Notes: generated by a model from the letters alone, not told the origin. DNA of 64,000 bases from Flavobacterium sp. Root186 (GCF_001428525.1 NZ_LMHW01000013.1:467132-531131), one strand, 5' to 3'; numbered from the stretch's first letter, positions 26,016 to 34,489 are shown. A program made the numbers and translations.

Positions 26016-26369
26016 TCATTTTTTAGGATAGTTAGCGAGGAAATAATTTAATGATCCTATATTTTTAGGAAACTTCATTCCTTCCTCGTAAAACCAAACA
26101 TATGGATCTTCTTCTCCATTAGCATTAAAATACCAGAACATATAACCTTGATGCATCATGAAAACAAAATCTGTATCAGTTAAGAAATTATCTGTTTCAT
26201 CTTCATTAATTAATTCCAGTGCCCAAATATTTAATTCCTTATATTCATTAAATAAATCAGTTCCCACAAACCCTTTAGGAGTTGAAATTTCACATTTCTT
26301 ATAGAAATTTTTATAAATTAAAGGAAAAATAAAATTACTTTCTTTTTCAATTTTATCAAGTTTTTCCAT
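26016..26369 (-). CDS. SMI1/KNR4 (SUKH) family protein
   Basis: A 117-residue protein with the SUKH pattern: IEKESNFIFPLIYKNFYKKC at the N-terminus, then a DTDFVFMMHQGYMFWYF strand pair and a C-terminal NIGSLNYFLANYPK helix. Bacterial SUKH proteins are often immunity proteins against polymorphic toxins, but many are orphans. No toxin is visible nearby. The neighbours are folP (19 bases upstream) and a lipoprotein gene (26 bases downstream). Confidence 0.75.
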   Translation of the reverse strand: MEKLDKIEKESNFIFPLIYKNFYKKCEISTPKGFVGTDLFNEYKELNIWALELINEDETDNFLTDTDFVFMMHQGYMFWYFNANGEEDPYVWFYEEGMKFPKNIGSLNYFLANYPKK

Positions 26370-26388
26370 TATAAACTAAAAATAAATA

Positions 26389-27213
26389 TTAAAAACTCAT
26401 TTTATTAAATAGCGTAACACATTCCATCGCCTCTCTTACATCATGAACACGAAGAATTTTAGCTCCTTTTGTCAACGCAATTGTATTTAAAAAAGTTGTT
26501 CCGTTTAAAGCTTCCTGCGGAGTAATATTAAGCGTTTTATAAATCATCGATTTTCTTGAAACTCCAGCTAAAACAGGTAATTCTAAAAGATTAAAAAATT
26601 CCATTTTTTGCATGACTTCATAATTCTGATCGGTTGTTTTGGCGAAACCGAAACCTGGATCGAGAATCAAATCGTTGATTCCTAAAGCCCTTGCCCGTTT
26701 CATTTTTTCAGAAAAATAAAAAAGTATCTCTTTTACAATATCTTCATATTCTGTCATACTCTGCATGGTCTGCGGATTACCGCGCATGTGCATCATAATG
26801 TACGGGACGTTGTATTTTGCAATAACATCAAACATTTTATCGTCTAGCTCTCCCGCTGCAATATCATTTATAATCGCTGCGCCACTTTCTATGCTCGCTT
26901 TTGCAACTTCTGCTCTAAAAGTATCAATTGACAATAAAGCTTTCGGAAAATGCTTTAAAATCAATTCTATGGCAGGAACAATTCGGTCGATTTCCTCTTG
27001 TTCCGAAACAAATTCGGCGCTTGGTTTACTTGAATATGCACCAATATCAATAAATGAAGCACCTTCAGACAGCATTTTTGCTACCTGAGAAATGATTTCG
27101 TCTTCGTTTTTATATCTTCCTCCGTCAAAGAAAGAATTGGGCGTAACATTCAAAATTCCCATAACTTTAGGAATCGATAAATCTATAAGCTCGCCTTTGC
27201 AGTTAATCAACAT
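26389..27213 (-). CDS. folP: Dihydropteroate synthase
   Basis: A 274-residue TIM-barrel enzyme that condenses p-aminobenzoate with dihydropterin pyrophosphate in folate synthesis; it is the target of sulfonamides. Diagnostic segments are IPKVMGILNVTPNSFFDGG, FIDIGAYSSKPSAEFV, LSIDTFRAEVAKASIESGAAIINDIAAG, YIMMHMRGNPQTMQ, LILDPGFGFAKT, GVSRKSMI and the C-terminal ILRVHDVREA. It is divergent from the DUF1599 gene, an arrangement I recall from other Bacteroidetes. Confidence 0.96.
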   Translation of the reverse strand: MLINCKGELIDLSIPKVMGILNVTPNSFFDGGRYKNEDEIISQVAKMLSEGASFIDIGAYSSKPSAEFVSEQEEIDRIVPAIELILKHFPKALLSIDTFRAEVAKASIESGAAIINDIAAGELDDKMFDVIAKYNVPYIMMHMRGNPQTMQSMTEYEDIVKEILFYFSEKMKRARALGINDLILDPGFGFAKTTDQNYEVMQKMEFFNLLELPVLAGVSRKSMIYKTLNITPQEALNGTTFLNTIALTKGAKILRVHDVREAMECVTLFNKMSF

Positions 27214-27218
27214 TTGGT

Positions 27219-27387
27219 TTCAAGTTTTATTGGTTTCAAGTTTCAAGTTGATGCAGATTGCGTCAGTTCGAGAACTTGAAACCTGAAACCTGAAACTTTT
27301 TATTATTTCTTAGTTTCAAGTTATCCCGTTAACACTTTGTTTAGAAAAAACTTGAAACAAAGAAAACCTTAAACTTGAAACTCTTAA
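27219..27387. repeat. TTTCAAGTT/AACTTGAAA repeat cluster
   Basis: At least four TTTCAAGTT copies (27230, 27236-27250 region, 27314) face inverted AACTTGAAAC copies (27276, 27350, 27373), with CCTGAAACCTGAAACTT between them. The last AACTTGAAA contributes the TTG (27375-27377) of a promoter for the DUF1599 gene. Confidence 0.65.
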
Positions 27388-27406
27388 AAAATTATCCTTA
27401 TTTTTG
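27375..27406 (+). promoter_or_regulatory. Promoter of the DUF1599 gene
   Basis: TTG (27375-27377), a 21-base spacer and TATTTTTG (27399-27406) fit the -33/-7 consensus. The start codon lies 29 bases further on. The TTG comes from the last copy of the upstream AACTTGAAA repeat. Confidence 0.6.
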
Positions 27407-27435
27407 GAGAAATTTTAGCAAATATACAGCAATAA

Positions 27436-27978
27436 ATGAAGAATACTTCCCTTGAATTTGATAATGTAATTACGGTTTGCCGCACCTTATTTATCAATAA
27501 AATGAAAGATTACGGCAGTGCGTGGAGAATTTTAAGACTTCCATCGCTGACTGATCAAATTTTCATAAAAGCACAACGAATCAGAAGTTTACAGGAAAAC
27601 GATGTACGTAAAGTTGATGAAGATGAAAAAGGAGAATTTATCGGAATCATCAATTATTCTATCATGGCTTTAATTCAGTTAGAATTAGGCGTTGTTGATC
27701 AGCCTGATTTGGATGTTGAAAAAGCAACTGAATTATATGATGCTAAAGTAAAGTTAACCAAAGAATTAATGGAGGCTAAGAATCATGATTACGGCGAAGC
27801 GTGGCGTGATATGCGTGTAAGCTCTTTGACTGATTTAATTCTGCAAAAATTATTACGCGTAAAGCAAATCGAAGATAATAAAGGTCTGACTTTGGTTTCT
27901 GAAGGTATTGACGCTAATTATCAGGATATGATTAATTATTCTGTTTTTGCTTTAATCCTAAATCCTATAAACAAATAA
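27436..27978 (+). CDS. DUF1599 domain protein, internally duplicated
   Basis: A 180-residue soluble protein made of two tandem copies of one unit. Residues about 20-55 (MKDYGSAWRILRLPSLTDQI) correspond to about 113-148 (NHDYGEAWRDMRVSSLTDLI), both followed by a basic R-I/V-x-x-I/L-x-x-N helix and an INYS(I/V) segment. This is the DUF1599 (nucleotide modification associated domain) family; its function is unknown. It is followed by BT_3928 in the same direction, a pairing I recall from many Bacteroidetes. Confidence 0.9.
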   Translation: MKNTSLEFDNVITVCRTLFINKMKDYGSAWRILRLPSLTDQIFIKAQRIRSLQENDVRKVDEDEKGEFIGIINYSIMALIQLELGVVDQPDLDVEKATELYDAKVKLTKELMEAKNHDYGEAWRDMRVSSLTDLILQKLLRVKQIEDNKGLTLVSEGIDANYQDMINYSVFALILNPINK

Positions 27979-28063
27979 AATTCCAATTTTTAAATTCCAA
28001 AATCCAAGTATAAAATTGGAATTTGGAATTTCTTTATTGAGATTTAATTTTAATACTTTCCCC

Positions 28064-29185
28064 ATGAAAAACATCATTACTCAATTTTCCCGAATATTTG
28101 TCGGTGTCTTATTTATCATTTCCGGATTGATTAAATTAAACGATCCCGTTGGTTTCTCTTATAAATTAGCCGAATATTTTAGCGAGCCTGTTTTTAATAT
28201 GCCTTTTTTAGAGCCTTTCGCTTTAGGTTTAGCCATTTTTCTGGTAATTTTAGAAGTAGTTTTAGGTGTTATGTTATTAGTTGGTTACAGGGCCACAATG
28301 ACAATTTGGGCCTTATTGCTTTTAATTGTTTTCTTTACTTTCCTTACCTTCTACTCTGCTTATTTTGATGTGGTAAAAGATTGTGGGTGTTTTGGCGATG
28401 CATTACACTTAACGCCTTGGCAGTCATTCACAAAAGATGTTGTTTTATTATTCTTTATCCTGATTTTATTCTTCAATCAAAAATTAATAAAACCATTATT
28501 TTCTACTCCACAAACTAATTTTGCTGTTTATGTAAGCGTTGTTTTGTGTGCATTTATGGCAGTTTGGGTTTTAAATCATAATCCGATAAAAGATTTCCGT
28601 CCTTACAAAGTTGGAACTAACATCGAAAAAGGAATGGAAATTCCTGAAGGTGCTCCAAAATCAGTAGTTGAAATGGTATTTATTTATAAAGTAAAGGGCG
28701 TTGATAAAGAGTTTACAGAGAAAGATTTAATGAATATTCCGGAGGGAGCCACTTTTGTGGACAGAAAAGATAAAGTGATTACAGAAGGTTATGTACCGCC
28801 AATTCACGATTTTACGATGACAAAAGACGATTCTGATTACAAAGCAGAATTATTAAAAGAACCTAAACTCTTAATTTTTGTAACGTATGATCTGGCTTTA
28901 TCAAATCCTGACGGAATGAAAAAACTAGCAAAAGTTGCTGCAGATGCTAAAGCAAAAGGCTATAAAGTAATTGGAATGACAGCTTCTGGAGCTGAGGAAA
29001 TTGCAAAAGCAAAAAAACAATACAATTTAGATATTGATTTTTATTTCTGTGATGCAACTGCTTTAAAAACAGTAGAAAGAGCAAATCCAAGTATCGTGGT
29101 TTTACATAACGGAACTGTAGTTCAAAAAGTACATTACAACGATGTTGATGATTTAAAATTATCTGATGTTGCTTATGGTATTTAA
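28064..29185 (+). CDS. BT_3928 family membrane protein (DoxX-like plus thioredoxin-like part)
   Basis: A 373-residue inner-membrane protein. The N-terminal half has four to five membrane helices with the DoxX-like pattern FVGVLFIISGLIKLNDPVGF, LEPFALGLA and VKDCGCFGDALHLTPWQSF (a Cys-Gly-Cys pair near the membrane). The C-terminal soluble part (about 225-370) resembles a thioredoxin fold. The start at 28064 follows a TACTTTC-like box; the longer frame begins in intergenic repeat-like text. BT_3928 proteins are conserved in Bacteroidetes; the Cys pair and fold suggest a thiol-redox role, but the function is unproven. Confidence 0.85.
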   Translation: MKNIITQFSRIFVGVLFIISGLIKLNDPVGFSYKLAEYFSEPVFNMPFLEPFALGLAIFLVILEVVLGVMLLVGYRATMTIWALLLLIVFFTFLTFYSAYFDVVKDCGCFGDALHLTPWQSFTKDVVLLFFILILFFNQKLIKPLFSTPQTNFAVYVSVVLCAFMAVWVLNHNPIKDFRPYKVGTNIEKGMEIPEGAPKSVVEMVFIYKVKGVDKEFTEKDLMNIPEGATFVDRKDKVITEGYVPPIHDFTMTKDDSDYKAELLKEPKLLIFVTYDLALSNPDGMKKLAKVAADAKAKGYKVIGMTASGAEEIAKAKKQYNLDIDFYFCDATALKTVERANPSIVVLHNGTVVQKVHYNDVDDLKLSDVAYGI

Positions 29186-29208
29186 CAACATTTGACAACT
29201 CTTAAAGG

Positions 29209-29250
29209 CGCCAATATTCTATTTTTTTTTAGATATATTGGCGTTTTTTT
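29209..29250 (+). terminator. Terminator after BT_3928
   Basis: CGCCAATAT (29209-29217) pairs with ATATTGGCG (29235-29243), then seven T residues. It separates DUF1599-BT_3928 from the next gene. Confidence 0.85.
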
Positions 29251-29299
29251 TAGCAGCAAAACAAACAAACCAAATCTTAAATAAAACCTATTTATAACT

Positions 29300-30763
29300 A
29301 TGATTTCAAAATTATTAAGGCTGTTTTTTTCAAACCCTTTTCTTTTCTTATTTGTATTGGGGCTCCTTATTTACGTTATTTATGATACATATTATACAGC
29401 AAATTCTGGCAGTCATTTAATCCCAATAAATGGAGTTGCATTGATTGCGGGAGTAATTTTTGAAAGTAAAAGAATTACAAACAGGTGGCTTATTGTAGTG
29501 ATTATAGGGATCGTATCCTTTATTTTTGCTTTTGCATTTTTAACTTTAATAGACGATCCAAGTTTAAACGGCGGACATGGTCTTGTTTTCAAGCTTAATA
29601 CCAGTATTCGTATTTGGCCTCCCATTTTCCTTGTATTGTATTTTATTTTTTCGCTCGTATTTTACAAGTATAGAATAATTCCTAAATTAACCGAAGGTAT
29701 AACTTTACTTCAATCTATAGCTGTTATTTATTGGGTTATCGATTACGGATTTATTACCACCAATAGTTTCTTCATGCAGACATTTCTTGTAATTGGTTTA
29801 TTATTTTCTTTATATTCTATTTTCCATGCCTTTACCAATACTCATTTATCTAACACGCATAAACTTATCCTGAGTGTTTGGAGTTCTATAATTATGCTGC
29901 TTTTTGCTTTAGATAATCTTCATATAATTGATCAGCCTGCACCAGTTGAAAATACAGCCAACTTATTACAAATACTTTATCTCGGTGTGCAATATTTCCT
30001 TTTAGGTATTTCAAGCATTTATATCATTCAAAACTTTATTATGTTGTTTCGTTTCTTGCCGCGCCCCGGAAAATTTTTCAATTCAAAGTATTTCAGCAGT
30101 ATAAGAAAACTCAAGGATGATCATATTTATAGATATTCAGATGAGCAGGTTCCGGCGATTCATTCCTTAATTTGCATCCTTTTTATAGGCTCAATTTTCT
30201 TTTTAAACTATTATTATCAAATTGTTCCTAAACAATTTATAATCTGGATGGCATTTGTAACCTTTCCTTTTATTGTAATGCTGTACAATCATCTTATAGG
30301 AAGGAAAAATTACGCTTATCTCCTATTGCTTTTTCTATTTATTTCCTGCCAAAATAAAGCAGAAAAAATTGGAAAAATCAATCCTGACAATATTAAATTG
30401 AGTCAAGTTGTTTCGGATTTAACTTCGGAACAACTTGAAAAAATAAAAGATATTCATGAGGCTTTTGCTGAAGTTGACAAAAGCAGTTTAGAACAGACTA
30501 TAACTGATTTTAAAAGAGATTTACATCCAGAAAATGAAATCGAAATTTGGATGCAGATGGCTGAAGCTTACAAAGGTTACCTCAGCAAAAACAAAAAGAA
30601 TCTGGATGAAAAGAATGAAGTTTTTAAACTGATTTTATCCCGATCCATGATGAATTCTGAAGAAGCTATTGAAAATTCCAATTTAAAATACCTTTCTAAA
30701 AAAGAGGCGCAGGAAGTTTTAAGTTTTTATAATGATGCTCCGCAGCCGTTAATTGTAGAATAA
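29300..30763 (+). CDS. Polytopic membrane protein fused to a lipoprotein-like C-terminal domain
   Basis: A 487-residue protein I do not recognise. Residues 1-340 contain about ten hydrophobic segments. Residues 327-350 then read as a complete lipoprotein signal (MLYNHLIGRK, hydrophobic YLLLLFLF, lipobox ISC), followed by a soluble, helical, acidic domain (about 350-487). An in-frame ATG at 30278 would produce a 161-residue lipoprotein on its own. So this may be a fusion of a membrane protein and a lipoprotein, or one gene with two products. It lies between terminators and no partner is obvious. Confidence 0.7.
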   Translation: MISKLLRLFFSNPFLFLFVLGLLIYVIYDTYYTANSGSHLIPINGVALIAGVIFESKRITNRWLIVVIIGIVSFIFAFAFLTLIDDPSLNGGHGLVFKLNTSIRIWPPIFLVLYFIFSLVFYKYRIIPKLTEGITLLQSIAVIYWVIDYGFITTNSFFMQTFLVIGLLFSLYSIFHAFTNTHLSNTHKLILSVWSSIIMLLFALDNLHIIDQPAPVENTANLLQILYLGVQYFLLGISSIYIIQNFIMLFRFLPRPGKFFNSKYFSSIRKLKDDHIYRYSDEQVPAIHSLICILFIGSIFFLNYYYQIVPKQFIIWMAFVTFPFIVMLYNHLIGRKNYAYLLLLFLFISCQNKAEKIGKINPDNIKLSQVVSDLTSEQLEKIKDIHEAFAEVDKSSLEQTITDFKRDLHPENEIEIWMQMAEAYKGYLSKNKKNLDEKNEVFKLILSRSMMNSEEAIENSNLKYLSKKEAQEVLSFYNDAPQPLIVE

Positions 30764-30842
30764 TGAATTAAACAAAACAATAACTCAGAATATTTCTTGT
30801 TTACATTTATTAAAAACTATTTCTAAAAAACAACCTGATTCT

Positions 30843-31511
30843 ATGAAACAATTTCAAAAATTATCCTTTGCATTTTTATTAGCTTTTCTATTATATAACA
30901 CCGGATTTAGTCAGGGAAAAACAATAAACAAAGACCAGCGATATATCTTTTTTTTCCACAATAAATTTGTCGAAGAAAACGATTTGAATACCGCACATCC
31001 TGAATATGGCAAAGCCGAATACAATGAAATTTTAGAATCATTTAGAAAAGATAATTTTATTGTTTTTAGTGAAAAAAGAAAGAAAAACACAAATGCTTCT
31101 GATTACGCAGAAAAAGTTGTAAAACAAATCAAAACACTTCTGAAAAAAGGAGTTTCGCCAAACAAAATAACCGTAATTGGAACTTCAAAAGGCGGTTATA
31201 TTGCACAATATGTTTCAACCTATTTAGCGAATCCTGATGTGAATTTTGTTTTTATTGGATGTTTTAGAGATGTAGATATTGAAGAAATTCCGGATATTAA
31301 TTTCTGTGGAAACATTTTAACTATTTATGAAAAATCAGATATTTACGGCGTTTCAGCAATCAGAAGAAAAGAAACTTCAAAACTCAAAATAAATCATTTC
31401 AAACAAATTGAATTGAACACTAATTTAAAACATGGCTTTTTATACAAAGCATTAGAGGAATGGATTGTTCCATCGAAAAAATGGGCGAATGGAAATTATG
31501 AGCTAAATTAA
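30843..31511 (+). CDS. Exported alpha/beta-hydrolase-like protein
   Basis: A 222-residue protein with a signal peptide (MKQFQKLSFAFLLAFLLYNTGFSQ). The nucleophile elbow G-T-S-K-G-G (about 114-119) follows a VSPNKITVIG strand. A late His in NLKHGFLY could complete a triad; the acid residue is less clear (candidate Asp in YEKSDIYG). The substrate is unknown. It is followed by a weak terminator. Confidence in the fold is moderate and in the activity low. Confidence 0.7.
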   Translation: MKQFQKLSFAFLLAFLLYNTGFSQGKTINKDQRYIFFFHNKFVEENDLNTAHPEYGKAEYNEILESFRKDNFIVFSEKRKKNTNASDYAEKVVKQIKTLLKKGVSPNKITVIGTSKGGYIAQYVSTYLANPDVNFVFIGCFRDVDIEEIPDINFCGNILTIYEKSDIYGVSAIRRKETSKLKINHFKQIELNTNLKHGFLYKALEEWIVPSKKWANGNYELN

Positions 31512-31530
31512 AATCCGAAAGAAAACATAC

Positions 31531-31570
31531 AAAAACCTTTAATAATTAAATTTTATTGAAGGCTTTTTTA
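31531..31570 (+). terminator. Weak terminator after the hydrolase gene
   Basis: AAAAACCTTTAATAA faces TTTATTGAAGGCTTTTT with one bulged base in the stem, followed by T residues. It lies 20 bases past the stop codon. Confidence 0.5.
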
Positions 31571-31767
31571 TTGAAATCTGACGTTTTTTTGTCTTGAAAA
31601 CTATTTACAAAATCAAAAAAACATTTATTTTTTCTACTTCAAAAAAAAATATCTAAAAAAACACACGATTTTACCCTTAACTATTACGATTTCATTCCTG
31701 TTTTTCTAACCTAAAATTAACTTTTTGTTACAAAATAAACGACTCTTCAAATTTTGTTAATCTGTAT

Positions 31768-31796
31768 TTGGCTTTCCAATTGTTTGTTTAACTTTG
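31768..31796 (+). promoter_or_regulatory. Promoter of the thioredoxin-like lipoprotein gene
   Basis: TTG (31768-31770), an 18-base spacer and TAACTTTG (31789-31796) match the consensus. The ATG at 31815 is 18 bases beyond the -7 element. An upstream TTG codon at 31794 that extends the frame lies inside the promoter, so it is not the start. Confidence 0.75.
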
Positions 31797-31814
31797 TTAA
31801 AAATCATTTATCAC

Positions 31815-32315
31815 ATGAAACAAACGGCACTACTCATTATCGCATTTATAACTTTCTCATGTACACAAGCTCAGAAAACAAGTTTTTCTAAAGAAGCTTT
31901 GTCTGAAAAATTATTAACTCTTGAAGGAGGTCAGACTTCTTTCAAAAACATTTTAAAAAAATACAAAGGAAAAACTTTAGTCATTGAAGTTTGGGCTTCA
32001 TGGTGCGGCGACTGCGTAAAAGCTATGCCAAAAGTTAAAGAACTACAAGCTAATAATCCTGATGTTTCTTATTTATTCCTTTCTGCGGATAAAACAGCTG
32101 AAAAATGGAAAATCGGAATTGAAAAACACGAATTAAAAGGCGATCATTTTATGATGAACGACGGAATGAAAGGTGTTTTTGGAAAAGCGATCGATTTAGA
32201 CTGGATCCCGAGATACATCATTGTAGATAAAACTGGGAAAATAGTGCTTTACCGCGCTATTGAAACTGATTTTGACAAGATCAATGAAGCTTTAAAAAAT
32301 TTAAAACAAGCTTAA
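31815..32315 (+). CDS. TlpA-like thioredoxin-fold lipoprotein with a WCGDC active site
   Basis: A 166-residue envelope protein. The signal ends in a lipobox-like TFSC (C16). The active site is W63-C64-G65-D66-C67, after the VIEVWAS strand, with a cis-Pro loop in DLDWIPRYIIVD. It resembles ResA/TlpA reductases that keep periplasmic cysteines reduced. An acidic residue before the second Cys is unusual against the common WCGPC and should change the redox potential. It has its own promoter and lies 58 bases before tpiA, with no terminator between, so the two may share a transcript. Confidence 0.85.
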   Translation: MKQTALLIIAFITFSCTQAQKTSFSKEALSEKLLTLEGGQTSFKNILKKYKGKTLVIEVWASWCGDCVKAMPKVKELQANNPDVSYLFLSADKTAEKWKIGIEKHELKGDHFMMNDGMKGVFGKAIDLDWIPRYIIVDKTGKIVLYRAIETDFDKINEALKNLKQA

Positions 32316-32373
32316 ATAGCACACAAATTACAACAATAAACAAAAAATTAAAAAAATAACAAAAACTACCAAA

Positions 32374-33126
32374 ATGAGAAAAAAGATTGTTGCAGGAAAC
32401 TGGAAAATGCATAAAAACGCAGCACAGACTGAAGAATTGTTAAGCGAATTAATCACTAAAATACCAGCACAAACTACTGCACAAGTAATCGTTGCTCCAA
32501 CATTTGTAAATTTACAAGCTGCTGTTGCAAAAGTAAAAAACACAACTATTGGTGTTTCTGCTCAAAACGTTCACCAAGCTGAAGGTGGTGCTTTTACAGG
32601 AGAAATTTCTGCTGATATGTTAACAAGTATTGGTGTAAACACAGTAATTCTTGGTCACTCTGAGCGTCGTGCTATTTTCCATGAAACAGATGCATTAATC
32701 GCAAACAAAGTAGATACAGCTTTGAAACATGACTTAACTGTAATTTTCTGTTTTGGGGAAGAATTAAAAGACCGTCAATCAGGAAATCATTTCAATATTG
32801 TTGAAAATCAATTGCGTGACGGAATCTTCCATATTGCAAAAGAATCTTGGGCAAAAGTTGTTTTAGCTTATGAGCCGGTTTGGGCAATTGGAACTGGAGA
32901 AACTGCTTCACCAGAACAAGCACAGGAAATGCATGAATTTATCAGAGAAACTATCCGTAAAGCTTTTGGAGCCGAAATTGCAGATGAAGTTTCTATTTTA
33001 TATGGTGGTTCTGTAAAACCAGACAACGCTAAAGAAATTTTCTCTAAACCAGACGTAGACGGTGGTTTAATTGGAGGTGCTGCTTTAAAAGCAGATGACT
33101 TTTTAGCAATTGTAACTGCTATCTAA
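32374..33126 (+). CDS. tpiA: Triosephosphate isomerase
   Basis: A 250-residue glycolytic enzyme interconverting dihydroxyacetone phosphate and glyceraldehyde 3-phosphate. Catalytic residues are in place: the Lys in GNWKMHKN, the His in VILGHSERR and the Glu in AYEPVWAIGTG. The phosphate loop ILYGGSVKPDNA and GGLIGGAAL close the barrel. Normal length. A perfect terminator follows at 33161-33190. The DUF1599-BT_3928-tpiA order is familiar from other Bacteroidetes, here with three extra genes inserted. Confidence 0.98.
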   Translation: MRKKIVAGNWKMHKNAAQTEELLSELITKIPAQTTAQVIVAPTFVNLQAAVAKVKNTTIGVSAQNVHQAEGGAFTGEISADMLTSIGVNTVILGHSERRAIFHETDALIANKVDTALKHDLTVIFCFGEELKDRQSGNHFNIVENQLRDGIFHIAKESWAKVVLAYEPVWAIGTGETASPEQAQEMHEFIRETIRKAFGAEIADEVSILYGGSVKPDNAKEIFSKPDVDGGLIGGAALKADDFLAIVTAI

Positions 33127-33160
33127 TTTTAGATTTTAGATTTTGAAATCTGACTATATA

Positions 33161-33190
33161 AAAAGCGTTTGCATCAGCAAACGCTTTTTT
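33161..33190 (+). terminator. Terminator after tpiA
   Basis: AAAAGCGTTTGC (33161-33172) pairs perfectly with GCAAACGCTTTT (33177-33188) around ATCA, followed by T residues. Confidence 0.93.
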
Positions 33191-33279
33191 CATTTTAAAT
33201 AATTCTTAAATTAATAATGTTCACTTAGATTTTTAGATAACTTCTGCTTTGGATTCTTACCTTTGCAAAAAAATTATTT

Positions 33280-34113
33280 ATGTCGAATATTTATTTAGGA
33301 TATCATTTTACAATTGAGCCAAAAGAACTTGGATCAGAAATTTTAGTTGCTGAATTGGGCGAAAAGGCGTTTGAAAGTTTTACAGAAACAGAAAACGGAA
33401 TTTCGGCTTTTGTGAAGAAAGATTTATGGGATGAGAATATTCTGGATGATATTTATATTTTACAATCAGAAGAGTTTAAAATTGAATATACAATTGAAGA
33501 AATCGATCAGGTAAACTGGAATGAAGAATGGGAAAAGAATTTTGAGCCGATTGATGTTGACGGAAAATGCCATGTTCGTGCTCCTTTTCACCCAAAAACT
33601 GATGCTGAATTTGATATCGTAATCGAACCAAAAATGAGTTTTGGAACCGGACATCATGAAACAACTCACATGATGATTCAACATTTATTAGAAATCGATG
33701 TTAAAGGCCTTAAAACTTTAGATATGGGCTGCGGAACTGCAATTTTAGCTATTTTGGCAGAAATGAAAGGCGCAGAACCAATCGATGCAATTGATATTGA
33801 CAATTGGTGTTATTTAAATTCTATCGAAAATGCCGAACGCAATAATTGCAAACAGATTAGCGTTTACGAAGGCGATGCTGCTTTATTGGCCGGTAAAAGT
33901 TACGATTTGATTATCGCCAATATCAACAGAAATATTTTATTAAACGATATGCAGAGTTATGTAGATTGCTTAAACAAAAACGGAATTATATTATTTAGCG
34001 GTTTTTATGAAGAAGACATTCCGTTTATCGATGCTTCCTGCACTGAAAAAGGATTGACCTATGTTAAAAAATTTCAAAGAAACAACTGGTTTTCATTAAA
34101 ATACGTAAATTAG
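33280..34113 (+). CDS. prmA: Ribosomal protein L11 methyltransferase
   Basis: A 277-residue SAM-dependent enzyme that trimethylates lysines and the N-terminus of ribosomal protein L11. The N-terminal substrate domain (about 1-90) includes NWNEEWEKNFEPI. The catalytic domain has the PrmA signature MSFGTGHHETTHMM, the SAM loop LDMGCGTAILAILA and the IIANINRNILL motif. A -7-like TACCTTTG is at 33258-33265, although no TTG lies at the usual distance. clpS follows 35 bases downstream, so they likely form an operon. Confidence 0.96.
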   Translation: MSNIYLGYHFTIEPKELGSEILVAELGEKAFESFTETENGISAFVKKDLWDENILDDIYILQSEEFKIEYTIEEIDQVNWNEEWEKNFEPIDVDGKCHVRAPFHPKTDAEFDIVIEPKMSFGTGHHETTHMMIQHLLEIDVKGLKTLDMGCGTAILAILAEMKGAEPIDAIDIDNWCYLNSIENAERNNCKQISVYEGDAALLAGKSYDLIIANINRNILLNDMQSYVDCLNKNGIILFSGFYEEDIPFIDASCTEKGLTYVKKFQRNNWFSLKYVN

Positions 34114-34148
34114 TTAGTAATTACAGCAGTACAAAAAACTAAAAAGAA

Positions 34149-34424
34149 ATGAGTACTAAAGAAAAAGTAAGAGAGAGAGTTCGCGAAAAAGAAGCGACCG
34201 GATTCAATAACGAAATCATCGTGTACAACGACGACGTAAACACTTTTGACCACGTAATTGATACCTTAATGCGCGTGTGTAACCACACACCGGAACAAGC
34301 AGAACAATGTTCCTTAATTGTACATTACAACGGAAAATGCACTGTAAAAACAGGGCCAATGGATAAATTAAAACCTCAATGTACACAACTTTTGGAAGCT
34401 GGACTTAGCGCCGAAATTGTTTAA
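34149..34424 (+). CDS. clpS: ATP-dependent Clp protease adaptor ClpS
   Basis: A 91-residue adaptor that delivers N-degron substrates to ClpAP-type proteases. It carries the ClpS core NEIIVYNDDVNTFDHVIDTL, with the DD and N-T-F positions that shape the N-degron pocket. The helix with HTPEQAEQCSLIVHYNGKC supplies the His and the hydrophobic pocket residues. The C-terminal KPQCTQLLEAGLSAEIV is typical. It follows prmA and ends at a strong terminator whose arm abuts the next start codon. Confidence 0.96.
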   Translation: MSTKEKVRERVREKEATGFNNEIIVYNDDVNTFDHVIDTLMRVCNHTPEQAEQCSLIVHYNGKCTVKTGPMDKLKPQCTQLLEAGLSAEIV

Positions 34425-34440
34425 TTTACCAATAATTTAA

Positions 34441-34489
34441 AAAACATTCTATTTTATTCTATATTTGGGATAAAATAGAATGTTTTTTT
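34441..34489 (+). terminator. Terminator after clpS, abutting the next gene
   Basis: AAAACATTCTATTTTAT (34441-34457) pairs perfectly over 17 bases with its complement at 34470-34486, then T residues. The ATG of the next gene is at 34490. The loop contains TATATTTG (34460-34467), a -7-like element. Confidence 0.9.

Larger units (their letters stand above)
31512..31814. other. Intergenic gap with a weak terminator and a promoter
   Basis: About 300 bases of AT-rich DNA. A hairpin lies at 31531-31570, and a promoter for the thioredoxin-like gene is at 31768-31796. Nothing else is recognisable between 31571 and 31760. Confidence 0.6.
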
